From Winogradskya consettensis (GTDB lineage Bacteria; Actinomycetota; Actinomycetes; Mycobacteriales; Micromonosporaceae), in assembly GCF_018332715.1 (NCBI RefSeq), contig NZ_BOQP01000039.1, positions 157,277 to 221,276 on the forward strand: a stretch of 64,000 nt of DNA, read 5' to 3'. Numbering within the stretch: the first letter of the stretch is position 1; each line of letters starts with the position of its first letter. A program made the position numbers and the translations under genes. The notes beneath the pieces are model-generated. The model saw only the letters and a list, made by a program, of their open reading frames with translations, ran no database searches and was not told the origin of the DNA. Positions 24,850 to 32,405 of this stretch are shown here, one piece after another.

Positions 24850-24981
24850 GTGGATGAGGAAAAGAAAGAGATCGAGCATCCCGTACGCGCCGAGACCGTC
24901 AAGGTGCCCCCGCCGCGCCGCGTGAACCAGCCGGCAGAGTGGCGCTGGACCCGCCCCCGGGAAGGGTTCGGGACCGGGTAG
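24850..24981 (+). CDS. Small hypothetical protein, 43 residues
   Basis: GTG at 24850 with AAGGA 7 bases upstream gives a 43-residue charged peptide beginning MDEEKKEIEHPVRAETVK and containing PPPRRVNQ and WRWTRP. Acidic at the start and basic/aromatic after. The stop at 24979 lies 11 bases before the L,D-transpeptidase start, so the two are probably co-transcribed. No family recognised. The good ribosome site and spacing support it; the small size limits confidence. Confidence 0.45.
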   Translation: MDEEKKEIEHPVRAETVKVPPPRRVNQPAEWRWTRPREGFGTG

Positions 24982-24992
24982 GGTCGCGGACC

Positions 24993-25766
24993 ATGCGAAG
25001 ACTGCTCGTGGCCGGGCTCGCGCTCGGGGCCGTCGTGTTCGGGCTCGGGGTCGCGTTCACGGCCGAGGCCGCGGCGGTGCCGGTCTACCACCCGACCCGG
25101 CTCAAGTACGTCGGCGACGCCCAGCAGATCGTGGTGGTCACCGGGACCGGGCGCAAGACAACGACGGGGACGCTCCGGGCGTACCAGAAGAATGCCGATG
25201 GGTCCTGGACTCAGAAGTTCGCGGGTATGGCGGCCCGCAACGGTTACGGCGGCTGGGTGTGGGGGTCCCAGCGGGTGCAGAACACCGGCACCACGCCGAT
25301 GGGGACGTTCCACATCACGACGGCGTTCGGGCTGAAGGCCAACCCGGGCACGAAGATCAAGTACACGAGGGCCGACAGCGGCGATTACTGGGTCGGCGAC
25401 AACAAGGACCCGAAGACGTACAACCTCTTCCAGCCGTGGGCGTCTGGCACCCGGACCTGGCGGGTGGGTGAGTCCGAGCGCCTGGCGGCCTTCCCCACGC
25501 AATACGAGTACGCCGCCATGATCGACTTCAACCGCCCGGTGGCCGCGTCGGTCACCTGGAACTCCGCGCACTCGGAATACGTCACGTCCAAGCCGGTCAG
25601 CGTGAAGCGCGGCTCGGCGATCTTCCTGCACATCAACGGCTCGGGATCGACGGCCGGCTGCGTGTCCGTGTCCCGTGCCAACATGATCAACCTGCTCAAG
25701 TGGCTCGACCCGGCCAAGAAACCACGCATCGTCATGGCGCCGCTCGCCGACATCCAGAACGCCTGA
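24993..25766 (+). CDS. Secreted L,D-transpeptidase-like (YkuD) protein
   Basis: 257 residues with a signal peptide (LLVAGLALGAVVFGLGVAF, cleavage near AEAAA). The catalytic region is the YkuD motif with His213 in FLHINGSGSTAGCVSVS and nucleophile Cys223. TTPMGTFHITTAFG is the conserved strand before it (usually TPxGxF). The family cross-links or modifies peptidoglycan through a Cys thioester; this subgroup with HIN and AGCVS is common in actinomycetes as a single-domain exported protein. The ATG at 24993 gives the signal peptide directly. Confidence 0.82.
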   Translation: MRRLLVAGLALGAVVFGLGVAFTAEAAAVPVYHPTRLKYVGDAQQIVVVTGTGRKTTTGTLRAYQKNADGSWTQKFAGMAARNGYGGWVWGSQRVQNTGTTPMGTFHITTAFGLKANPGTKIKYTRADSGDYWVGDNKDPKTYNLFQPWASGTRTWRVGESERLAAFPTQYEYAAMIDFNRPVAASVTWNSAHSEYVTSKPVSVKRGSAIFLHINGSGSTAGCVSVSRANMINLLKWLDPAKKPRIVMAPLADIQNA

Positions 25767-25796
25767 AATAAGCTCGCGCGTTCCTGCGTTACCGCC

Positions 25797-25802
25797 TACC
25801 GT
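25797..25802 (+). promoter_or_regulatory. Possible -10 element of the EF-Tu paralogue leader
   Basis: TACCGT fits the actinobacterial TANNNT pattern. A transcript starting 7-8 bases later would begin at or next to the ATG at 25810, making the leader ORF leaderless. An A/T-rich AAATAA block lies at 25766-25771, upstream of a plausible -35 region. Confidence 0.4.
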
Positions 25803-25809
25803 GATCGCC

Positions 25810-25902
25810 ATGTTCGCACTCGGTCTGCAGCTGCCCGCGGGTTCCCCCGCGGTGGCTCCCGTGTGCTCTTTGCTGAACAGCGGCGCTGATACCCGAATCT
25901 GA
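25810..25902 (+). CDS. Leader peptide upstream of the EF-Tu paralogue
   Basis: A 30-residue ORF starting MFALGLQLPAGSPAVAP and ending NSGADTRI. It has no strong ribosome site, but a -10-like TACCGT at 25797 would give a leaderless transcript starting at this ATG. Its stop codon overlaps the first base of the antiterminator arm at 25902-25911. A 7-base-pair hairpin (CCGCGGG at 25835, CCCGCGG at 25846) lies inside it, where a pause hairpin would be expected. Position and structure are those of an attenuation leader peptide; the peptide itself probably has no further function. Confidence 0.6.
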   Translation: MFALGLQLPAGSPAVAPVCSLLNSGADTRI

Positions 25903-25962
25903 CCCTTCCCCACCAGCTCCGAAGAACCCAGGGGAAGGGTGGTTCGACCCTGCGTGGGTTCT
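25902..25962 (+). promoter_or_regulatory. Ribosome-mediated attenuator: competing antiterminator and terminator
   Basis: Antiterminator: ACCCTTCCCC (25902-25911) is exactly complementary to GGGGAAGGGT (25931-25940), 10 base pairs. Terminator: AGAACCCA (25923-25930) pairs with TGGGTTCT (25955-25962) and inside it AGGGT (25936-25940) pairs with ACCCT (25947-25951); CCCGTTTCTT follows. The two structures share 25936-25940 and cannot coexist. A ribosome finishing the leader peptide would cover 25902-25911 and let the terminator form; a ribosome stalled early would leave the antiterminator free and permit EF-Tu expression. The pairing is seen directly; the mechanism is inferred. Confidence 0.65.
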
Positions 25963-25993
25963 CCCGTTTCTTACCGCCAGTAAGGACATTTCC

Positions 25994-27181
25994 ATGGCCA
26001 AGAGCCAGTATACCCGGACCAAGCCGCACCTGAACATCGGCACGATGGGTCACGTCGACCACGGCAAGACGACCCTCACCGCCGCCATCACCAAGGTCCT
26101 CGCCGACCGCGACCCGGCCACCACCCGGTACGTCGCGTTCGACGGGATCGACAAGGCCCCGGAGGAGCACGACCGCGGCATCACCATCAACATCTCGCAC
26201 GTCGAGTACGAGACGCCCGCCCGCCACTACGCCCACGTCGACATGCCCGGGCACGCCGACTACGTGAAGAACATGATCACGGGCGCGGCGCAGGTGGACG
26301 GCGCGATCCTCGTCGTCTCCGCCCAGGACGGCGCCATGCCGCAGACCCGGGAGCACGTCCTGCTCGCCAAGCGGGTCGGCGTGCCGTACCTCGTGGTGGC
26401 GCTCAACAAGAGCGACGCCGTCGAGGACGACGAGCTGCTCGACCTGGTCGAGCTCGAGGTCCGCGAGCTGCTGAGCGACTACGGCTTCCCCGGCGACGAG
26501 GTGCCGGTCGTCCGCGTCAGCGCGCTCAAGGCCCTCGAGGGCGACCCGCGCTGGGTCCAGTCCGTCGTCGACCTGCTCGACGCGGTCGACGCGTACGTCC
26601 CGATCCCGCCCCGCGAGCTCGGCGAGCCGTTCCTGATGCCCATCGAGAACGTCCTCACCATCAGCGGCCGGGGCACGGTCGTCACCGGCAAGGTCGAGCG
26701 CGGCATCCTGCGCGTCGGCGACCAGGTCGAGGTCGTCGGTCTCGGCGAGACCATCAGCACGGTCGCCACCGGGCTCGAGACGTTCGGCAAGAGCCTGCCG
26801 ACGGCCGAGGCGGGTGACAACGCGGCGGTCCTGCTGCGCGGCATCAAGCGCGACCAGGTGCAGCGCGGCCAGGTCGTCGCGCTGCCCGGCAGCGTCACCC
26901 CGCACAAGAGCTTCAAGGCCCACATGTACGCGCTCAGGAAGGAGGAAGGTGGCCGGCACACGCCCTTCGTCGCGAACTACCGCCCGCAGTTCTTCTTCCG
27001 CACCACGGATGTCTCCGGCGCCATCGACCTCGGCGACCTCGCCATGGTCATGCCGGGCGACAGCGTGGACCTGACGGTGCACCTGGGCAAGGAGGTCCCG
27101 ATGCACGTCGGCCTCGGCTTCGCGGTCCGCGAGGGCGGCCGCACGGTCGCCGCCGGCACGGTCTCCGAACTGCTCGACTAG
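25994..27181 (+). CDS. Elongation factor Tu paralogue (tuf3-like)
   Basis: 395-residue EF-Tu, the GTPase that delivers aminoacyl-tRNA to the ribosome. GTP motifs: GHVDHGKTT (19-27), DMPGHADY, and NKSD. Domains 2 and 3 are complete to the end (VREGGRTVAAGTVSELLD). It stands outside the str operon and diverges from housekeeping actinobacterial EF-Tu at many places: VDMPG in place of VDCPG, and no KYPD insertion-like segment at residues 37-45. The usual elfamycin-contact positions (Gln in MPQTREH, NYRPQF, GFAVREGG) keep the sensitive residues. It resembles the stress-linked tuf3 copies of streptomycetes. TAAGGA precedes the ATG. Expression is probably controlled by the upstream attenuator. Confidence 0.88.
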   Translation: MAKSQYTRTKPHLNIGTMGHVDHGKTTLTAAITKVLADRDPATTRYVAFDGIDKAPEEHDRGITINISHVEYETPARHYAHVDMPGHADYVKNMITGAAQVDGAILVVSAQDGAMPQTREHVLLAKRVGVPYLVVALNKSDAVEDDELLDLVELEVRELLSDYGFPGDEVPVVRVSALKALEGDPRWVQSVVDLLDAVDAYVPIPPRELGEPFLMPIENVLTISGRGTVVTGKVERGILRVGDQVEVVGLGETISTVATGLETFGKSLPTAEAGDNAAVLLRGIKRDQVQRGQVVALPGSVTPHKSFKAHMYALRKEEGGRHTPFVANYRPQFFFRTTDVSGAIDLGDLAMVMPGDSVDLTVHLGKEVPMHVGLGFAVREGGRTVAAGTVSELLD

Positions 27182-27194
27182 CTTCCCCCGGCGC

Positions 27195-27227
27195 GGGCCG
27201 GTTCGCCTTTCCGAGGCGGGCCGGCCC
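27195..27227 (+). terminator. Terminator hairpin after the EF-Tu paralogue
   Basis: GGGCCGG-TT-CGCCT (27195-27208) pairs with AGGCG-GG-CCGGCCC (27214-27227); the central TT/GG can form two G-U pairs, giving a 14-pair stem with a 5-base loop, 14 bases after the stop. It lacks a T-run. Confidence 0.65.
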
Positions 27228-27299
27228 GTTGGCCAGTTGCGGGCTGCGGGCGGCGTGCAGCGGGCATTGGGCTGCGTGCCGCGGTCCCGGCTCGCTGGC

Positions 27300-27791
27300 T
27301 CAGTTTGTGAAATGCGCGCCGGGGACCGGGTAGGTCTGTGGCGGCACCGGGACCGACTCGTGCCGCGAAGGCGCCCGGAACTGCAGCGTGTCGCGGACGT
27401 TCTTCTGCACCGCCACACCGGCGAAGAGGGTCATGGCGAACGCCAGGCCGTAGAAGCCCTTCTCGCTCAGCGCCATGTCACTGTTCCAAAGCCCGACAAC
27501 CAGCATCAGTACGGCCAGAGCGACCACCGACCACGACAGCCCCAGATACAACGCGGACACGGGCAACCCGTCCGCCCGATCGCGCACAGACTTCTGCAAC
27601 GACACTGCCGCGAACACCCCGAGCACCAGCACCGCCGCGTAGAAGCCCTTTTCGCTCCTCGTCATCGTCGCGTTCCACAGCCCCACCGCGAACGACACGA
27701 ACCCGATCACCAGCACCGCCCAGGAGGCGCCGACGAACGCAGCGGTGGGTTTGCTCGGCGACGACGCTTGATTTGCCACGGCGGACTGCAT
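27300..27791 (-). CDS. YiaA/YiaB-type inner membrane protein
   Basis: 163 residues with four hydrophobic helices arranged as two similar halves. Each has the YiaAB pattern of a helix ending in GLWN, then SEKGFYG/A and a second helix followed by QKxVRD (LWNATMTRSEKGFYAAVL and LWNSDMALSEKGFYGLAF). The N-terminus is soluble and Ser/Ala-rich; the C-terminus is Pro-rich. Function of the family is unknown. It precedes nothing obvious: the PLDc_N gene ends 10 bases upstream on the same strand, so the two are probably one unit. Confidence 0.75.
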   Translation of the reverse strand: MQSAVANQASSPSKPTAAFVGASWAVLVIGFVSFAVGLWNATMTRSEKGFYAAVLVLGVFAAVSLQKSVRDRADGLPVSALYLGLSWSVVALAVLMLVVGLWNSDMALSEKGFYGLAFAMTLFAGVAVQKNVRDTLQFRAPSRHESVPVPPQTYPVPGAHFTN

Positions 27792-27801
27792 CGGCGGGAA
27801 G

Positions 27802-28209
27802 TCAGTCTTCCTGAGAGGTCTTCTTCCGCAGCTCCTCTTCCCGGCGGCGCAGATCGGCCTCCCACTTCTTCATCATCGACTCGTCGTCCTTGAGCGAGCT
27901 CGCGAGGTTGCGCAGGAACGCGGGATCGTCGTCGGGCGCGAGTGGTCCCTTGCGCGCGGGCCGCTCGTCCTCGGGAAAGCCGCTCCCGGGCCGCCACTGC
28001 TCGCCGTTGCTCATCCGGATCGCCCGCGGGGGACGGCCCGCCACGAACCACGCGATCGCACCGATCGGCGAGAACAACAAAATGATGAAGACCCAGGCCA
28101 CCCGGGGCAGTGCCCGGATCGCGTACTCCTCGGAGGAAAGACAATCGATCAAGGCAATGACCAGCAGCGCCAGGTCGACAAGCATGAACAGCGAGTAGAG
28201 GCGGAACAT
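27802..28209 (-). CDS. PLDc_N domain membrane protein
   Basis: 135 residues. The first 60 form the PLDc_N module: two membrane helices (YSLFMLVDLALLVIALIDCL and ALPRVAWVFIILLFSPIGAI in part), with the family's Ala-Trp-Phe and GRPPR after the second helix. The C-terminal half is charged and ends in a coiled-coil-like EADLRRREEELRKK. No phospholipase catalytic HKD motif exists; this module occurs alone in many actinobacteria. I chose the ATG at 28209; a longer frame exists but has no membrane logic. Confidence 0.75.
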   Translation of the reverse strand: MFRLYSLFMLVDLALLVIALIDCLSSEEYAIRALPRVAWVFIILLFSPIGAIAWFVAGRPPRAIRMSNGEQWRPGSGFPEDERPARKGPLAPDDDPAFLRNLASSLKDDESMMKKWEADLRRREEELRKKTSQED

Positions 28210-28297
28210 GACGACGATGTTCCCAGACTTCTCCCAGCTTCGTGGTACCTCCGAACGGACATTCCGGACCCCTCCGACGGCCAATCCGGGCGGGGCG

Positions 28298-28597
28298 TCA
28301 GGGGGTGAAGTCGGTGGCAGCGGTACCGAGGAGGATGGTGCCGTCGAATGCTCTGACGGTCACCGTGGTTGTTCCGGTGGGGAGGGATACGTCGGCGGTG
28401 GCGACGTTCCAGAACGCGGGGACCAGGATTTCGGCGGCGTCACCGATCCGGTAGCCGTAGCTCGTGACGTCGTCGGTGCCGGCGATGAACATCAGCAGGG
28501 TGCTGACCTCGCCGGGGCCGGTGGGGTTGAGCACGATCCTGGGCACGATCCTGGGCAGGATGCCGGCCGGGGCCAGGGTTCCTCGTCGAACGCTCAT
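28298..28597 (-). CDS. Ig-like single-domain protein, paralogue of the next gene's C-terminus
   Basis: 99 residues. Residues 28-99 (PGEVSTLLMFIAGTDDVTSY onward, ending RAFDGTILLGTAATDFTP) are closely similar to the C-terminal domain of the neighbour at 28854. The N-terminus SVRRGTLAPAGILPRIVPRI has no signal peptide and contains a small internal duplication (CGATCCTGGGCA twice in the reverse strand context), so it looks like a truncated copy that lost its export signal. It may be a cytosolic relic or a pseudogene still in frame. Confidence 0.5.
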   Translation of the reverse strand: MSVRRGTLAPAGILPRIVPRIVLNPTGPGEVSTLLMFIAGTDDVTSYGYRIGDAAEILVPAFWNVATADVSLPTGTTTVTVRAFDGTILLGTAATDFTP

Positions 28598-28810
28598 GGC
28601 GCGACGTTAGCGGCAGAACAAGACATCGAAGTCCATGCGCGGAGAACTTCCGGCGGCGGGTAACTGATGTGAGGTCGCAGGCTCGGACGAAGCTCGGGCG
28701 GCCGAAGGACAGGGAGCTTCGGGTTGTCCTGCGGATCACGCCGAGCCGCGTCCACAGGAGCGGGCGCGCCCGCCGCTGCCGGCTCGGAAGAGGTCAGGGC
28801 GGGGCCGGGA

Positions 28811-28848
28811 CCGGAGCTGCCGGCACGCGAGGTGGTCGGCAGCTCCGG
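28811..28848 (-). terminator. Hairpin downstream of the 200-residue secreted protein gene
   Basis: CCGGAGCTGCCG (28811-28822) and CGGCAGCTCCGG (28837-28848) are perfect 12-base inverted arms separated by 14 bases, 5 bases beyond the stop of the minus-strand gene. No T-run is present. Confidence 0.55.
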
Positions 28849-28853
28849 AACCG

Positions 28854-29456
28854 TCAGAGGGTGAAGTCCGTGGAGGCGACGCCGAGCAGGGTGTCGCCGT
28901 TGAAGGCCCGGACCGTCACGGTGGTTGTCCCCGCGGGCAGGATCACCTCGGCGGTGGCGAAGTTGCCGACCGCGGGGACGAGGATCTCGTCGGCGTCGCC
29001 GATGCGGTAGCCGTAGGTGGTCACCTCCGTGGTGCCCGAGATCGACATCAGCAGGGTGCTCACCTCGCCGGGCGCTGCGAGGTAGAAGCCGATTCCGGGC
29101 AGGGTCTCAGCGGGGTCAGTGGGCGGAACCGTATCCGTGGGCACCGGAACGCCAGGACCCCCGGGCACTCCAGGCGCTGACGGCGCGTCCGGAATCCCCG
29201 GCCCGCCCGGCAAACCCGGTGCGTCCGGCAGATCCGGCAGGCCCGGTGAGTCCGGCAAGCCCGGCAGGTCGGGCGATCCGGGCACGCCCGTCCCGTTCGG
29301 AGAGCCGGGGATGTCGGTGGGCGCGGGTGAGGCGGGGGAGTCCACGACGGGTGGGGTGGTGCCGCCCGGGGTGCCGGCGACGGCGGGGGACGCGCCGATC
29401 AGTGCCCCGGCCGCGATGACCGCGACGACGGACAGAAGTGCTGGTCCTCGGTTCAT
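28854..29456 (-). CDS. Secreted protein with Pro/Gly-rich linker and Ig-like domain
   Basis: 200 residues. Signal peptide with LLSVVAVIAAGALIGASPAVA. Residues 30-120 are a Gly-Pro-rich stretch with collagen-like xGxP steps (LPGLPDSPGLPDLPDAPGL), presumably an extended spacer. Residues 125-200 are a compact beta domain (TYGYRIGDADEILVP, TTTVTVRAF) also found in the gene at 28298 and in the middle of the large protein at 29453. Its start overlaps the stop of that large protein by 4 bases, so they are translationally coupled. Function unknown; surface or matrix protein is likely. Confidence 0.65.
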   Translation of the reverse strand: MNRGPALLSVVAVIAAGALIGASPAVAGTPGGTTPPVVDSPASPAPTDIPGSPNGTGVPGSPDLPGLPDSPGLPDLPDAPGLPGGPGIPDAPSAPGVPGGPGVPVPTDTVPPTDPAETLPGIGFYLAAPGEVSTLLMSISGTTEVTTYGYRIGDADEILVPAVGNFATAEVILPAGTTTVTVRAFNGDTLLGVASTDFTL

Positions 29457-31315
29457 TGCCGTGCCTTGTCTGTGATGGACGCTCCGGTGGCGACCGTGAA
29501 GTTGTACTCGCGGGGGTCGGAGGCAGTGTCGTCGGCGGTGTGGCTGGTTACCCGGAGGGTTTTCCAGCCTTCGCTGTCCGGGGTGATGACGATGGTGGCC
29601 GTGCCGTCCGGGGCGGCGTCGACGGTCTGGTCGTCGCCGTATTCGTAGCTGTAGGTGTAGCTCTGCACGTCGGGTTGGGCCGGGTGGAAGGTGAAGGTGC
29701 CCGCGATGCCGGGGGCGCCGGCTTCGGTGCCTTCCGGGTAGTCGGGGGAGGTGATGGTCGGGGCGTCGGAGACCTGGAAGGTGAGGGTGCGTTCGGCGGA
29801 GGTGGTGCCGTCGGAGAAGTGGGTGCGGGCGCGGATCGTGTTGGCGCCGGCGTGGTCGGGGATCACCGTGATGGAGGCGCCGCCCCCGTCGAACGGGACG
29901 GTGAGTTCGGGGCCGTCGTTGAAGTGGTAGCTGTAGGAGGCGATGCCCGGGGCGGGGCTGTGGAGGGTGATGGCCAGGGGACGGCCGATGCCGTCGGCCG
30001 GGGGCCAGGAGCCGGCGTTGTCGACTCCGATGGTGGGCCGGGGGTCGAGCACTGTCGCGTTGACGTGGGTCTCGTCGGAGACCGTGCCGGCGGTGGTGAG
30101 TGAGGTGACCGTGACGGCGACGGTGCCCGGGGTGGGTGGTGTCCAGCGGACCACTGCGGTGCCGTCGGGGCCGGCGGGGACGTCGCGGGCCGGCTCGGAG
30201 CCGGCGGTGAACCGGTAGGTCGCGACGTCGGCGTTACGCGGGGTCAGCGTGAGGGTGCTTTCGCGACCGGCGACCCCACCGGTGCCGGGCCAGAAGAGGT
30301 CGTCCGATGTGACGCGCGGCGCGTCGCTGACCGTGAAGGTCTTGGTCGCCTGGCTGAGTGGCGCATCGCCCTCGAACGACCGGGCGGTTAGCGTGACCGC
30401 ACCCTTGGCGGTGACGGTGAGCGGAACCTCGGCGGCCACCTGGTTGGTACCTTCCGCCACGGCGGGCACCCGGATCTCGGCGGCGTCACCGACCCGGTAG
30501 CCGAAGGACGTCACCGTGGTCGCGCCGGTCGAGAGGCGCAAGGTGCTCGGGAGCCCGACGCCGGCCACGTCCAGTGCGATGGCCGGCCGGATCTCGCGCA
30601 CGGCGAAGGTATAGGACGTTTCAGGGCTGCGGTTCTTCGCGGCGTCGAGGGCCGTCACGTACAGGGAGATGATCCCGTCGCGGGTCGGGGTGTATTCGAT
30701 GGTGACGGGAGCGCCCGGTGTGGGCGCCGGGAGGACTGTCTGGGGGGTCGAGCTGCTACGCCACACGTACGCGACCACATCCGGGTCGCCCTCGGCGTCG
30801 AAGCGGAACGTGCCGGGTTTCCCGACTCCGTTGTGGAACGAGCCGTCGGCGGGGTATTCGGCGGAGGAGACGACCGGGCCCCTGGCCGGGGCGACGGCGT
30901 CGACGCGCATGAAGCACGGCGCCGACCAGGCGGTGTCGTTGGTGCCGTCGGTGGCCTGGGCCTGGAAGGCCAGCACGGTGCCGTGGGCGAAGTCGGACGG
31001 GCGCCACTCCTTGCGGGCCGGGCCGCTGTAACCGGAGACCGAGCCGACGACCACCTGACGCTGGTCGGGATGGTCGACGGGCCAGATGGCGAAGCGGGCC
31101 TGCGGTGAGTAGGTGTCGGGATCGCTGACCTCGGCCGACAGATAGACCGAGCCGGCGCCGGGGATCACGGTGGGTGCGTCCTGGGCGGCGCAGGCGTTCT
31201 GGTCGTAGAGCTTGACGTCGCTGATGGTGGGCGGGTTGTTGACCGCCGCGTGGGCCGGCGCGGCGGTCAGTAACACCAGTGCCAGGGCAGCCGCTGCCCC
31301 TTTGATCACAATCAC
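29453..31315 (-). CDS. Large secreted multi-domain Ig-like protein
   Basis: 620 residues with a signal peptide (AAAALALVLLTAAPAHAA). After an N-terminal domain with two Cys (NACAAQDAPT and SAPCFMRVD), it consists of about five Ig/fibronectin-like beta domains of 90-100 residues; several contain an Ser-Tyr-x-Tyr/Phe-x-Gly/Asp core such as TSFGYRVGDAAEIRVPAV, SYSYHFNDGPELTVPF and SYTYSYEYGDDQTVDAA. No enzymatic domain or sortase motif is visible. GTG start at 31315 behind GGGGAGGAC. Probably an extracellular binding or structural protein. Confidence 0.7.
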   Translation of the reverse strand: MIVIKGAAAALALVLLTAAPAHAAVNNPPTISDVKLYDQNACAAQDAPTVIPGAGSVYLSAEVSDPDTYSPQARFAIWPVDHPDQRQVVVGSVSGYSGPARKEWRPSDFAHGTVLAFQAQATDGTNDTAWSAPCFMRVDAVAPARGPVVSSAEYPADGSFHNGVGKPGTFRFDAEGDPDVVAYVWRSSSTPQTVLPAPTPGAPVTIEYTPTRDGIISLYVTALDAAKNRSPETSYTFAVREIRPAIALDVAGVGLPSTLRLSTGATTVTSFGYRVGDAAEIRVPAVAEGTNQVAAEVPLTVTAKGAVTLTARSFEGDAPLSQATKTFTVSDAPRVTSDDLFWPGTGGVAGRESTLTLTPRNADVATYRFTAGSEPARDVPAGPDGTAVVRWTPPTPGTVAVTVTSLTTAGTVSDETHVNATVLDPRPTIGVDNAGSWPPADGIGRPLAITLHSPAPGIASYSYHFNDGPELTVPFDGGGASITVIPDHAGANTIRARTHFSDGTTSAERTLTFQVSDAPTITSPDYPEGTEAGAPGIAGTFTFHPAQPDVQSYTYSYEYGDDQTVDAAPDGTATIVITPDSEGWKTLRVTSHTADDTASDPREYNFTVATGASITDKARQ

Positions 31316-31379
31316 TGTCGATGTCCTCCCCGTTAGAAGTACCGCAGAATCTAGCGGGCGGGTACGACAGGAATCAGGA

Positions 31380-32405
31380 CTACGGAGCCACTTTGGACAC
31401 GTACTCCGTGGTGTAGGTCTTGCTGAGGTCGACCTGGTCCTTCTTGCCCTTGACGTTGGGGGAGAAGAGGCTGAGCACCTCCAGGACGTTGCGGGCGCCC
31501 TCCTCCTTCATGAGGCCGTCGCCGTTGAACATGCCGATGCTGTCGTGCACGGCCTTGACGTAGAGGTCGGGGTTGCCCGCCGCGTACTCCTTGGGCATCT
31601 TGGCCGCGATCTCCTCCGGCTTGTGGGAGCCGATCCAGCGCAGGGTCTTGACGAGGGCGTTGGCGAGTTTCTGCACGGCCTCGGGGTGTTCGCCGACCCA
31701 GCCGCAGTCCATGTAGAGGGAACTCGCCGGGTAGAGACCACCGAGCGCTGCTTTCGTACCCTCCTCCGTACGCATATCGATCAGCACTTTGCCTTTGCCT
31801 GTGCTGACGAGCTGGGCCGCCGTGGGGTCGGTGGTCATGCCCGCGTCGATGCCACCGTTGTCGATCGCGGCGATGAACGTCTGGCCGGCACCGGCCTTGA
31901 CCGTGGTGTAGTCGCCGCTCTCGAGCCCGGCCTTGGTGGCGAGGTACTGGGTGAGGAAGTCGGTGGAGGAGCCGGGGCTGGTGACGCCGAGCTTCTTGCC
32001 CTTGAAGTCGGCCGGGCTCTTGACGTCGGAGTCCTTGCCGACGATCTCGACCTCGCCGGGTACGTCGGCGAACTGCACCACGCTCTCGATGCACTTGCCC
32101 TTGGTCTGCAGGTCGATCGTGTGGTCGTAGAAGCCGACAACGCCCTGCACGTCGCCCGCGATCAGGACGTTCTCGGCCGTCGCGCCGGAAGGTTCGGTGA
32201 GCAGTTGGACCTGCAGCCCCTCGGCCTTGAAATAACCGAGCTGCTCGGTCAGCTTCGCGGGCAGGTAGATGACCTTGTCGATGCCGCCGACCATGATCCT
32301 GATCGACGGGAGCGTGCCGTCGCCGCCCGCGTCGTCGGGGCTGGTGCCGCGGCAGCCGGTCAGCGCCAGGGCGGTGCAGCAGAGCAGTGCCAGGACTTTA
32401 CGCAT
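31380..32405 (-). CDS. ABC transporter substrate-binding lipoprotein, NMT1/SsuA type
   Basis: 341 residues. Lipobox LALTGC at Cys18. The body is the NMT1/SsuA fold: IDKVIYLPAKLTEQLGYFKAEGL, PADFKGKKLGVTSPGSSTD and GQTFIAAIDNGGIDAGM are the family's ligand-region segments. Such proteins bind nitrate, sulfonates, taurine or thiamine precursors; the ligand cannot be told here. Last gene of an ATPase-permease-binding protein operon; its start overlaps the permease stop by 8 bases. Confidence 0.88.
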   Translation of the reverse strand: MRKVLALLCCTALALTGCRGTSPDDAGGDGTLPSIRIMVGGIDKVIYLPAKLTEQLGYFKAEGLQVQLLTEPSGATAENVLIAGDVQGVVGFYDHTIDLQTKGKCIESVVQFADVPGEVEIVGKDSDVKSPADFKGKKLGVTSPGSSTDFLTQYLATKAGLESGDYTTVKAGAGQTFIAAIDNGGIDAGMTTDPTAAQLVSTGKGKVLIDMRTEEGTKAALGGLYPASSLYMDCGWVGEHPEAVQKLANALVKTLRWIGSHKPEEIAAKMPKEYAAGNPDLYVKAVHDSIGMFNGDGLMKEEGARNVLEVLSLFSPNVKGKKDQVDLSKTYTTEYVSKVAP

